A stretch of 64,000 nucleotides of DNA from Parvibaculum indicum (GTDB lineage: Bacteria > Pseudomonadota > Alphaproteobacteria > Parvibaculales > Parvibaculaceae), in assembly GCF_011762095.1 (NCBI RefSeq), contig NZ_JAASQO010000013.1:1-64000 (forward strand), written 5' to 3'. The notes beneath the pieces were generated by a model that was given only the letters and a program-made list of their open reading frames with translations, did not search any database and was not told the DNA's origin. Made by a program: the position numbers and the translations under genes. Positions 1-8,900 of this stretch are shown piece by piece; position 1 is the first letter of the stretch; every line of letters starts with the position of its first letter.

Positions 1-81
1 CGCTGCGGCCGGCCCGGATAACGCCTCCGTCAGTCCTGTTGCATCGACGTCAAGCAGGACACTGACAATCGGTGCAGACTG

Positions 82-807
82 TCAAGATAACGCGATCAGC
101 TCCTCGCGGGCGCGTTCGCTGCGATCGCTGTGATAGCGCGAGAGATCGCGGTTCAGCCGGTGCTCCGCGCCGGCCCAATGCACGGTCTCGTGCGCGAGCG
201 TGGCGTAATAGCTCTCCGGGTCGCGGAACGACTCGAAGGGCGGTATCTGGATGAGATCGAGCGACGGCGCGAAGAACGCCTTGTCGCCGCCATGCCGGAT
301 GGCGGCGCCGGTGTTGGCAAAGAATGCGTCGGCATGGGCGATGCGCTGCGCCGGCGCGGCGGGCGCCGCCGGCCGGCCGTAGAAGTGCTCCGGCAAGCCG
401 TCCATCTGGTCGACGCAGAAGACCGAATAGGCGCGCAGGAACGGAATCGCGCGCTCGACTTCGTCGCCATGCTCGTCGGTTTCGGTTCTGGTGAACCGAT
501 TGGCATAGACGACGGTCGTAGCCGTCTCGCCCTTGCGGACATTGCCGCCGAGTTCGAGGGCCTGCTTGAACGTCATCCAGATCGGCGAGGCAAAGCCGCG
601 CGCCACGGCCTCCGACCAGAGCAGCACGACATTGATGCCCTGATAAGGCAGGCCGTTGTGGCGCATCGGCCGCGTAATGCGTCCGGCGCCGTTCGCGGCG
701 CTCCACGGCTGAACCCACGGGCGAACGCCGCGCTCCAGGTCGGCGACGATGCGATCTGTGATCCGCGCATAGATGGCAGCGCGGGACTTTGTTTCCTTAC
801 CAGTCAT
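82..807 (-). CDS. ArdC-like antirestriction protein, C-terminally truncated
   Basis: 241 residues from the ATG at 807, chosen because GGAGG lies 8 nt upstream. The N-terminal half matches the ArdC ssDNA-binding domain (DUF1738-like: YQGINVVLLW, KGETATTVVY). The C-terminal half carries a zincin HExxH motif (HETVH, residues 206-210). ArdC proteins bind single-stranded DNA and protect incoming plasmid DNA from restriction. Family members usually continue beyond 'AREELIA' with an acidic stretch that completes the metal site. Here the frame switches to 'LS' and stops at 82, so roughly 50-60 residues are missing. A rearrangement breakpoint near 85-92 is likely. The HExxH is intact, but the third zinc ligand is probably lost, so peptidase activity is doubtful. 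It is the last gene of the minus-strand module. Confidence 0.8.
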   Translation of the reverse strand: MTGKETKSRAAIYARITDRIVADLERGVRPWVQPWSAANGAGRITRPMRHNGLPYQGINVVLLWSEAVARGFASPIWMTFKQALELGGNVRKGETATTVVYANRFTRTETDEHGDEVERAIPFLRAYSVFCVDQMDGLPEHFYGRPAAPAAPAQRIAHADAFFANTGAAIRHGGDKAFFAPSLDLIQIPPFESFRDPESYYATLAHETVHWAGAEHRLNRDLSRYHSDRSERAREELIALS

Positions 808-1067
808 GATCCGAACCTCCGTTGGAGGCCGCGCCCATCGCGGCCCGTCACGGCGGTCCGCCGCGGAGGCCCGCACGGCCGCGCATCCGGTTGAGGTTCA
901 TGAGCGAGATGACTGGCGACGCGCCGGACCGGAACGTCAGTGGAGGACGGCCACGCCGTTGCGCTGCCGCGCAGGCCGGAGCATGGACCGAAAGCCGAGA
1001 CGGGTCGCGATGGGCAACCGCATCTCTCCTTGTCCTGCCTTCTTTCCGCGGCCGCGCTGCGCGACAT

Positions 1068-1095
1068 GAAAAAGGCCGGTCCCGAAGGACCGGCC
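1068..1095 (-). terminator. Rho-independent terminator (distal of two)
   Basis: Read on the minus strand, a perfect 9-bp stem GGCCGGTCC / GGACCGGCC closes a TTCG tetraloop and is followed by TTTTTC. This is a textbook intrinsic terminator. It lies about 50 nt downstream of the stop codon at 1146. Confidence 0.85.
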
Positions 1096-1111
1096 AGAAT
1101 TGGTCGGAGAG

Positions 1112-1138
1112 GAAGAAAGGCGGGGCCGAAGCCCCGCC
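1112..1138 (-). terminator. Rho-independent terminator (proximal of two)
   Basis: On the minus strand, GGCGGGGC-TTCG-GCCCCGCC forms an 8-bp perfect stem with a TTCG loop followed by TTTCTTCC. It starts 7 nt after the stop codon of the 1146-1733 gene and, with the second hairpin, isolates the ArdC-like gene from upstream transcription. Confidence 0.8.
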
Positions 1139-1145
1139 GGCCGCA

Positions 1146-1733
1146 TCACTCGAATGCCGCCATCTGGACCTCGGCCGCCTTGCGGCTGACGGTCTCGCCG
1201 GGATGCTCGGGCTGACGCTCGAACGGCTTCCAGCTCTCGCCGACGACGTGCTCGTAAGCGGCGATCGCGCCTTCGGCCGCCATGCGCAGGGCGTGCGCCT
1301 GCAGGCCGACCTCGGCGGCGAACTCCCGCTTGCGCTGGGCCGCGGAGTCGAAGCCGACGGGTCCGTCGAGGTCCTCGTCGCGGGCGTCGTTGGCCAGTCG
1401 CGCCGTCGCCTCGCGGGCGTCGGTCACGGCCCGGCTGTAGAACTGCCCGGCGCCGTGGGCGGAGCCGACATAGGAGCCGACGATGCGCTGCAGGTGGATC
1501 TGCATGGCGCGTTCGCTGAGGCCCTCGCCGAGCGCGTCCGCAGTCTCGGTGATGAGCCGCTGATGCAGATCGCGGATGCCGTCGCTGTCGAGGATGGTGA
1601 GACCGAAGCTCTCCGCGATGCGGGTGGCTTGCGCGGCGTCGGGGCAGACGAGCCGGATCATTTCGACCGTGGTGCCGCGGCGAAGCTGGACAACGCGGGC
1701 GCTGGTGCGGGGTGCGCGAGCGGTCTTGGTCAT
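1146..1733 (-). CDS. Conserved-looking plasmid protein, unknown function
   Basis: 195 residues from the ATG at 1733, preceded by AAAGGA about 8 nt upstream; the longer upstream frame lacks a site. The protein is helical and charged, with no signal peptide or membrane segment. It opens with a basic, threonine-rich tail (MTKTARAPRTSARV). I do not recognise a domain. Two intrinsic terminators follow immediately, which supports a real transcription unit ending here. It sits within the ArdC/ParB/helicase accessory module; that is context only and gives no function. Confidence 0.65.
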   Translation of the reverse strand: MTKTARAPRTSARVVQLRRGTTVEMIRLVCPDAAQATRIAESFGLTILDSDGIRDLHQRLITETADALGEGLSERAMQIHLQRIVGSYVGSAHGAGQFYSRAVTDAREATARLANDARDEDLDGPVGFDSAAQRKREFAAEVGLQAHALRMAAEGAIAAYEHVVGESWKPFERQPEHPGETVSRKAAEVQMAAFE

Positions 1734-2119
1734 GGGAGTGTCCTTTCCTGGTTGCACCGTCGGGGTCGATCCGGCCCCTGCCGGACCCCCTTCGGGTGCG
1801 GTCGCCCGGCGCCGCCGGCACGAGGGCCGCTTCAAGACCCGGGGGGCCGCCAGGCGAGCGAGGTCCGGTTGGGACAAGCGGGGCTAAAGCCCTGCGCAGG
1901 CCGCGGCCGGGCCTTGCTGAGATCGGCGGGCTCCGGCCGCTTCCGGCTTGGTCTTGAAGCGGACCGCCGGGGGCGCAGACCGCAGCAAACCCGAGGGGAG
2001 GGCCGACAGGGTGCGGGCCGGTTTGGCGATGCCGGAAAGGACGGACCTGGGCACACCGATCACCACGCTCACGCCACGCTCCGCCGTCCGCATGCGCATG
2101 GCGGCGACGCGCGATGCGG
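1734..2119. other. 386-bp structured intergenic region
   Basis: No gene is supported here. A 13-bp perfect inverted repeat (CCGCTTCAAGACC at 1827-1839, its complement at 1950-1962) encloses about 110 nt that are themselves rich in short GC stems. The segment around 1870-1915 resembles the one around 5780-5825 upstream of the ParB-like gene; both contain an AGCGGGGC...AGCCCTGCG core. It may be a 5' leader or regulatory RNA of the 1146-1733 gene. Confidence 0.4.
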
Positions 2120-2530
2120 CTAGATCAGACCGCCGCGCTGCTCTCCCGGCCGACAAGCGCACCTGCCATCCTCGACAGCGGCGGCGTCTGCCGGCTGTGC
2201 CGGCCTTGACCCGCATGGCCCGGCGCCGCAGCGTTCGCGCAACGCCTCGATCGCCGCATCCTGCCGGGCGAGCTTACGCGACAGGGCGTCGATCTCGGGC
2301 TGACGCTCGGCCGTGATGGCCGCGAGGTTCGAGCGGTAGCGCTTGAGGAACGCGCTCGGATCGGCGGGCTTGCCGTGGCGATATGCGACACGCTTGCGAC
2401 CGAGCTGTGGAATCAGCGCCGTCATGCGACGGATGATCTGCCGGTCGATCATGTCGAGCTGGCGCTGCGTCTGGCGGCGCGCCTCCTCCATGCGCGAAAG
2501 CTGCGCGATACGTTGCGGAGAGGGTGTCAT
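2120..2530 (-). CDS. Small helical protein, unknown function
   Basis: 136 residues. The ATG at 2530 overlaps the stop codon of the upstream gene as ATGA and has GGGAGGG 5-6 nt before it, so translation is coupled. Residues 1-100 are predicted amphipathic helices with many R/Q/E residues (MEEARRQTQRQLDMIDRQI; AITAERQPEIDALSRKLARQ), suggesting a coiled coil. The last 35 residues are Pro/Gly/Ala/Cys-rich and low in complexity. No known domain is recognised. It is the third gene of a tightly overlapping trio (3890 to 2120). Confidence 0.65.
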   Translation of the reverse strand: MTPSPQRIAQLSRMEEARRQTQRQLDMIDRQIIRRMTALIPQLGRKRVAYRHGKPADPSAFLKRYRSNLAAITAERQPEIDALSRKLARQDAAIEALRERCGAGPCGSRPAQPADAAAVEDGRCACRPGEQRGGLI

Positions 2531-3417
2531 CGCGCCCTCCCCTGCCAGCCGATGAAGCTCGACGGGCCCGAATAGACCGGATGACGCGCCTCATCGACGA
2601 CGAAGCCGAAGCGTCCGACCTCGTACTCGCCGGACGGCACGAGGAAGCGCCGTTCCTCAGTGCCCGCGCCGCGGCGGCCGCCGGGCGTGGCGACGACTTC
2701 GACAAAGCCCGGCTGCTGATCCGATGTGATCGCCGATACGACGATCCAGTCGCCCGCGTGCCGCTGCTCGAAGGCGCGGCGATCCCTTTCAAGAGACTCG
2801 CCGGGCTGAAGGATCGTGCCGAAGATCGCTTCCCAGGCGTCCGGCCAGCTATCCTTGATCGTGCGCTCGGCGCAGCGCCGCTCATAGCTGGTGAAGAGAT
2901 GCGGGAAGGTGAGCGCGACGATCGCCCAGCCTGCATCTTCCTCGTACCAGCCGCCGCGCGACCGCAGCATGGAATGGACCTTGCGATTACGCTCGGCCGA
3001 GAGGTGGAAACCGCCGTGCCCAGCCGTCGAATGACAGACCACGCCCTCGGCATAGACGGTCACGCCCTGCGACCGGCTCCACGGCGTGTTCGCCGTGGAG
3101 CCGATCTCGCGGCGGCCGAGCGCGCGCTTCTCGCGCTGATGCTCCGCATTTTCCGCGACCTTGCCGCGGAAGGCCGCCTCGTCGGCGAGCTCGCCGGCAT
3201 GAGCGTAGAAGTCGGAGCGCTCCCATTCGGCCATCGGCCGGCCGATGCGCCAGCCCGTGGCGAGATAGTGCCGGCCGTCGCGCGCCGGCAGCATCGCGAA
3301 GGCCGTGTCGGCGACATGGGCGACGAGGATTCCGTCTGCCGTGCGGCCGAACGCGATCGGCGGAAATGCGGTCGCGGAATCCGCGATCATCGTGGTGGAG
3401 GGTGCGGTCGTGCTCAT
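2527..3417 (-). CDS. Conserved plasmid protein, unknown function
   Basis: 296 residues from the ATG at 3417, which overlaps the upstream stop (ATGA). The sequence has a consistent globular composition: an AFGRTADG start, a GWRIGRP turn, a conserved-looking TTAGHGGFHL-type block (here STAGHGGFHLSA), and a Trp-rich section (DSWPDAWEAIFG). I recall similar proteins beside ArdC and ParB-like genes on rhizobial plasmids, but I cannot name a family with certainty. It is cytoplasmic, with no signal peptide or membrane segment. It is translationally coupled on both sides, so it probably works with its two neighbours. Confidence 0.7.
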   Translation of the reverse strand: MSTTAPSTTMIADSATAFPPIAFGRTADGILVAHVADTAFAMLPARDGRHYLATGWRIGRPMAEWERSDFYAHAGELADEAAFRGKVAENAEHQREKRALGRREIGSTANTPWSRSQGVTVYAEGVVCHSTAGHGGFHLSAERNRKVHSMLRSRGGWYEEDAGWAIVALTFPHLFTSYERRCAERTIKDSWPDAWEAIFGTILQPGESLERDRRAFEQRHAGDWIVVSAITSDQQPGFVEVVATPGGRRGAGTEERRFLVPSGEYEVGRFGFVVDEARHPVYSGPSSFIGWQGRAR

Positions 3418-3890
3418 GCAGCCGTCCTCCCCTCCACGACGGCGGCCGCGACCTCGTCGGCCGAAATCTCGCGCAGCACGGCGTTCGGATTGCCGTGCCG
3501 CGTCAGCCACTCCTGCGCGTCGGCGCGATGGACGGCGAGATAGACCAGCTCGCCGTCGTCGCCCGGCCGGTCGAGCACCTGGACCGAACCGACCTTCGGT
3601 CGCTCGGTCACGACGAACGTCAGGCTGCTGTCGACCGAAAACGTGCGGTGGACGCGAAGCACCACGACGCCGGCGCTGCCATAGTCGCCGGCATGCAAGG
3701 TGATGCTCGCGCCGATGACGGTATTGCCGACGCGGCGCTCGGCCTGCTTGCGGATGAGGCGGCCGCCGCTGTTGTTGTTCTCCCAGGCGCTGAGCTTCCT
3801 GCGATGGCGTTCCGGCGGGCGCGGCGCGCCGTCGGAGAAACGGATGATCGAGCCGAGCGGCGCGAGGTCGTAGATCAATTGTGCTGACAT
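3414..3890 (-). CDS. Conserved plasmid protein, unknown function
   Basis: 158 residues from the ATG at 3890, with AGGAGG 5 nt upstream; the longer frame to 4028 overlaps the next gene and is rejected. It is mostly beta-strand in character (TVIGASITLHAG, VVVLRVHRTFSVD, SLTFVVTERP), with no membrane segment. It is the first gene of the three-gene overlapping unit ending at 2120 and starts 88 nt after the ParB-like gene. No family is recognised. Confidence 0.7.
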   Translation of the reverse strand: MSAQLIYDLAPLGSIIRFSDGAPRPPERHRRKLSAWENNNSGGRLIRKQAERRVGNTVIGASITLHAGDYGSAGVVVLRVHRTFSVDSSLTFVVTERPKVGSVQVLDRPGDDGELVYLAVHRADAQEWLTRHGNPNAVLREISADEVAAAVVEGRTAA

Positions 3891-3978
3891 GATGTCCTCC
3901 TGTGCGGATGGTGGAAAAGAAGCCGCCGCCGGCATGGACCGGCGGCGGGTTGTCGTTCGGGAGAGGAGAAGGCCGGCG

Positions 3979-5652
3979 CTATTCCGCGGCTTCGCGGAAG
4001 GCCTCGTCGTCAGCGGCTTCGCCGCCATTCTCGCTGTCGTCGAGCGGCTCGTCGGACTCGTCGTCTTCGGCGACGGCGTTCGACGCGATCCAGCTCAGGA
4101 GCGCGGTCTTGTCCGGCGCGAACAACGCGGCCGGATGGACGAAGCGGCCCTCCTTGAAGTGCTCGACGAGGGCGGCCCGCGTGTCCTTCACCTTCTGGCG
4201 CGGCAGGACCGGCGTATCCTTGCACGAGCCCTCCAGCGCGTTGCGCGAGAGGCACGACAGGAAGTCGTCGCTGCCCATATTCGGCAGGAAGTTGTCGGCG
4301 CCGACGACATCGCCGGCAACGCGCGCGACGATGCCGCTGTCGGTACGGTTCTCCCGGCACGACAGCACCTCGGCGAGGATCGACCGTGCCGCGACGCGGA
4401 GCGCGTCGTTGTCGAGCACGAGTTGACCTTCCTGATCGAACAGGTTCACCGCATGGCGGGCGATCCGGCGATTGCCGTAATAAGTCCCGGCGCTGGCGGA
4501 CGCGACGGAGACGTTCTGACCCGCGAAGGCGAGGATCAGCAGCGCCATCAGCGCATCGTCCTCGATCGGCGCGCGGGCGAGCGCCTCATGCAGCGCGTCG
4601 GTGCGGAAGTCGCCGATCATCTCGACGCCCTTGCGCGTCACGTCGGGACGCGGCTTAGAGATCGCGCCGGTCTCATCTGCCGCATCAATGGCGGCGGACG
4701 CGCCCTTGCCCTTCGGCTTCTTCGCCGCGGGCATGCGGTAATGCACCGTCTGCACGCGGCCGTCGCGGTCGAGATACATGGCCGTGCAATCGCTCTTCGA
4801 CGGCTTGCCATAGACGCGCTCGGCCTTCGGCGGCAGCTTCACCTCGCCATAGTTCGTCGCTTCGGCGATGATGCCCTTCCTCGGCAGGTTCGCCGCCATC
4901 CACTCCTGCTGCGCGCCGAGGAAGGCCTCGACGTCCGTGGTGTAGCGGCTGTCCTCATCGGCCGGCGCGAACAGGTCCTCGACCCACTGGATGCCGTAGG
5001 CCTGGGCGAGGTCGTCGCCGAAGCTCGCATGACGTGCGTACATGCGGGCCTTGGTCAGCGCCTGCGCGACGCTCCACCACGACACCTGCGGATCGGCCTT
5101 CGACGGCTTGTGCTTCTTCCAGACCTCCTTCTGCTCGTCGGGCGAGGCCGCCGCGATCGTGCGGAGCTGACGCTCGTCGGGCATGTCGCCCTTGGCCATA
5201 TGATCGAGCATCGCCGGCAGCACATTTGCGAGCAGGCGGAGCTTCCTGACCTGCCGCACCGGCAGCGTCAGGGCGACGCCGATCGCCTCTTCCGTCCAGC
5301 CGAGGGCGACAAGGCGTTCGATGGCGCGCCACTGATCGACCGGGTTCAGCGGCTCGCGCGCGATGTTCTCGACAAAGGAGCGCATGGCGCCGTTGTCGTT
5401 CGCCGCATCGTCGACGAGCACGTCGATTTCCTCGAGGCCCGCGGCGATGGCGAGGCGCACGCGGCGCCGGCCGGCGTTGATGAGGAAGCCGTTGCCGCCA
5501 TCGGCCTGCTGCGACACGACGGGCGGCTGCACGATGCCGACGGCCTTGATGGACGCCAGCAACAGCGCGTCGGCCTGCGGCGTCGACTTGGTCTGGCGCG
5601 AATGGTCGGGATTCTCGACGAGCGCGCGCGGATCGACTTTCAAGAGATACAT
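3979..5652 (-). CDS. Large ParB/Spo0J-like DNA-binding protein
   Basis: 557 residues from the ATG at 5652, with AAAGGAG 7 nt upstream. Residues 1-100 form a ParB N-terminal domain with the arginine patch (INAGRRRVR, 59-67) and the ENIAREPLNPVDQ box (95-107). A helix-turn-helix follows at about 119-142. The remaining 400 residues have no counterpart in canonical ParB and end in an acidic tail (DDSENGGEAADDEAFREAAE). This is not the repB of the replicon, which lies at 49796-50791. Such long ParB-like proteins occur in ArdC/helicase modules of mobile elements and may regulate or spread on DNA rather than segregate it. The ParB-fold assignment is solid; the role is inferred. Confidence 0.85.
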   Translation of the reverse strand: MYLLKVDPRALVENPDHSRQTKSTPQADALLLASIKAVGIVQPPVVSQQADGGNGFLINAGRRRVRLAIAAGLEEIDVLVDDAANDNGAMRSFVENIAREPLNPVDQWRAIERLVALGWTEEAIGVALTLPVRQVRKLRLLANVLPAMLDHMAKGDMPDERQLRTIAAASPDEQKEVWKKHKPSKADPQVSWWSVAQALTKARMYARHASFGDDLAQAYGIQWVEDLFAPADEDSRYTTDVEAFLGAQQEWMAANLPRKGIIAEATNYGEVKLPPKAERVYGKPSKSDCTAMYLDRDGRVQTVHYRMPAAKKPKGKGASAAIDAADETGAISKPRPDVTRKGVEMIGDFRTDALHEALARAPIEDDALMALLILAFAGQNVSVASASAGTYYGNRRIARHAVNLFDQEGQLVLDNDALRVAARSILAEVLSCRENRTDSGIVARVAGDVVGADNFLPNMGSDDFLSCLSRNALEGSCKDTPVLPRQKVKDTRAALVEHFKEGRFVHPAALFAPDKTALLSWIASNAVAEDDESDEPLDDSENGGEAADDEAFREAAE

Positions 5653-5901
5653 GGGATGCTCCTTTTCGGGGTTGGCGGACCGCGCCTCGCGGCCCTTCCT
5701 CGTCTTCTTTCCGAAGACACCCCCCGGCCCGCGGAGCGGTCGGGCCGGCACAACTGCGGCCGAGCAGCCCCTGCCCGGCCGGACGAGCGGGGCCAACAGC
5801 CCTGCGAAGGACGACGGGCCGGGCTCGCGCAGGCGGCGGTTGAACTCAAGCGTTGCCGGCCTGGCCGATCTGCGAGCGGGCCTTTCTCATCATCCTTTTC
5901 T
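5653..5901. other. GC-rich structured spacer before the ParB-like gene
   Basis: 249 bp with no credible gene. It contains a segment (about 5780-5825) similar to that at 1870-1915, including the AGCGGGGC...AGCCCTGCG core and a CGGGCCGGGC tail. No clear T-tract was seen, so a terminator is not claimed. Confidence 0.35.
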
Positions 5902-8900
5902 TCACGCCGCGGCGGCCTGCTCGCCGCCACCCTCGACATCGCTCGCCAGGGCTTCCTCCACCTCCGCCAATTGCCGACGCTTTTCCGCCAGTTCGCCGTC
6001 GAAGGAAGAATCGCCGTCATCGCGCGCCTGATAGGAGGCGAGCCTGCGGCGGGCATCGGCCAGGCGCTGGCGGTAGCGCTCGCGCTCGCCTTCGAAATCG
6101 TCGATCGCGTGCTCGAGACGCGAGATCGCGCCGAGCGGCGTGACTGTGACGGGCAGCTCGATCTCGTATTCCGATCCGGTGCGGAGCAGCATGGTGCTGT
6201 AACGATAGCCGTCACGGCCGAAGCGCTCGCCGGAATATTCGAGATCGAAGCCGCCGATCGACGCGATGATGCTCTCACCCTCCTGCTGAAGCTGGACGAG
6301 GGTCAGGATTTCCTTCATCAGCGCACGGCCGGCATCCTTGCGCTCGACATGGCGCGTGCCGGCGATCGTCGCCGCGAAGGCCTCGCCGCTCGTCGGTGTG
6401 AGGCGCTCAATATCCTCGCCGATCTCGGCGATGCGCCGGGTGCAGAACTCGATGTCGCGCTCGGCATCGCGGAGCTGGCGGCGCACCGCATGCTGATCGT
6501 CGATATGGGCGGCGCGCAGCCGTTCGAGCCGCGCGATGTCGGCCTCGAGCCCGGCCTTGAGCATCAGACGCTGGTCGCCCGATGCGATCGCCTTCGCCAT
6601 CGCGAACTGGTTGGCCTGGCCTTCGCCGAGATCCTCCAGGCGCCGGATCGAGATGTCGCCGGACAGCGCGGCCGCGATGAAGCGGGCCTTGCGCTCATTG
6701 TTCTGCCACATCGTGGCGTCGAGCGAGCCTTCGGTCGCATAGGCGAAGATGTCGATGACGTCATGCTGATTGCCCTGACGCTCGATCCGGCCTTCGCGCT
6801 GAGCGATCTGCGACGGGAGCCACGGGACGTCCAGATGATGCAGCGCCTTCAGGCGGAGCTGCGCGTTGACGCCGGTGCCCATCGTATCGGAGGAGCCGAT
6901 CAGGAAGCGAACCTTGCCGGCGCGCACGTGGCCGAACAGGCGCTGCTTCGCCTCCGACTTCTTGTAGTCCTGCATGAAGGCGATCTCAGACGCCGGCACG
7001 CCCATGCGGATCAGCTCGTCCCTGATCCAGCGATAGGCCGAGAAGCCGCGGCTCTTCTCCACGGAAATGGTCCCGAGATCGGAGAAGATCATCTGCGCGG
7101 CGCCGGGCAGCTCATAGGGCTTGCCGTCGGTACGCACATAGGCGTTGTCCGCGGTTTCCCGCCAGATGCGCAGCGCGTTGCCGATCATCAGGTTCAGCTT
7201 GTTGTCCGCCTCGTTGTCGTTGTCCGCATCGACAAGGCGGAGGTCGATCGCGGCATGGCGGCCGTCGGTGATGACGGAGAGCAGGATGTCGTCGCCGGGC
7301 TCCGGCGGCCGGTCGCGCATCTCGATCGCCTTGATGCGCGCATCGAGCTGGATCTGGTAACGCTTGAACGCCGGCGTCGGCTTCGCCGTCATGATCTGGC
7401 GCTTGCCGGTCGAGATCGCCGGAATCTTCACGTATCGGCGCAGGTCGTCCGCCGTCACCACGTCGGCGAAGGACCGGAACATGGCGATCAGCTCGGGGAC
7501 GTTGACGAAGGTCGCGAAGCGTGTGACCGGCTTGTATCGGCCGGACGGCTGAAGCTCGAGCTCGGTCGAGACATCGCCGAAGGTCGAGGCCCAGGCGTCG
7601 AACTCGTGCAAGCCGCGCTCGAGGAGAGCGGCGTAGCCGAGATAGCGCTGCACCGAATACATCTCACCGAGCGTGTTGGTGATCGGCGTTCCGGACGCCA
7701 AGATGAGCGCGCGGCCGGGATTTTTCGTCTCGATGAAGCGGGACTTCACATAGAGGTCCCAGGCGCGCTGCGAGCCGTTCGGATCGACGCCTTTCAGCGT
7801 CGACATATTCGTCGCGAAGGAGAGCTTGCGGAACTCCTGCGCCTCGTCGACGATGATCTGGTCGACGCCGATCTCCGAGATGGTGAGGAGATCGTCCTTG
7901 CGGGTGGCGAGCGACTCCAAGCGCTCCTTCAATCCCTCCTTCAAGCGCTCGAGGCGCTTGCGCGAGACGCGGTCGTCGCTCTCGACCTTGGTCAGCAGCG
8001 TTTCATAGAGCTCCAGCTCGTCCTGGATCATCTGCTGCTCGAAAGCCGACGGCACGCCGATGAAGCGGAAGGCCGAGTGCGTGATGATGATCGCGTCCCA
8101 GGTCGCCGTGGCCGCCCGCGACAAGAATCTGGCGCGCTTGTCCTTGCTGAAATTGGTCTCGTCGGCGACGAGGATGCGGGCGTTCGGATAGAGCGCCAGA
8201 AATTCGCGCGCGGCCTGCGCCAGGCAATGGCCGGGCACGACGAGCATCGCCTTGGCGATGAGGCCGAGCCGGCGCTGCTCCATGATGGCGGCCGCCATCG
8301 TCATGGTCTTGCCGGCGCCGACGGCATGGGCGAGATAGGTCGCGCCCGCGGCGATGATGCGCCAGATGCCGCGCTTCTGGTGATCGTAGAGCACGAAGGC
8401 GCCGGACGCGCCCGGCAGCTTCAGATGCGAGCCGTCAAAGACGCGCGGCACGATGTTGTTGAAGCGGTCGTTGTAGGCGCGCGCCAGCCGATCCGTGCGA
8501 TCCGGATCGGTCCAGATCCAGGTCTGGAACGCGGTCTTGATCTTTTGCAGCTTCTCCTTCGCCGCCTCGGTGTCGACGACGTTGAGGACGCGGCGCTCGC
8601 TGTCGCCGTCTTTGATCGTGTCGAAGATCTGCGGCACGGACGAATTGAGCGCGTCGGAGAGAAGCTGGCCGGCGTGCCGCCGCTCGGTGCCCCATTCCGA
8701 CGTGCCGGCGGCGATCCAGCCGAGCTGGCGGGCCTCGACCGTCCACGACGCCAGTTCCGGCATGTGGTGGATCTTGATGTCCGCGCCCATCGTCTCCTTG
8801 ACGAAGGCGACGATGTCGTCCGCCGGAATCCACGGCGCCCCGAGCCGCGCGGTGATGTCGGAAGGCCTGAGATCGGCGGGCTGCACATCGCGCAGCGCCG

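Larger units (their letters stand above)
808..1145. other. Intergenic region with tandem terminators
   Basis: 338 bp between the ArdC-like gene and the next minus-strand gene. Two strong hairpins lie just downstream of that gene (see the terminator entries). The rest (about 810-1065) is GC-rich, and its open frames look like composition artefacts. No promoter could be recognised with confidence. Confidence 0.5.

Noticed and set aside
822-2123. 433-residue plus-strand frame
   Set aside because: Opposite the minus-strand gene at 1146-1733 and across its terminators; low-complexity Arg/Gly/Ala composition and no motif.
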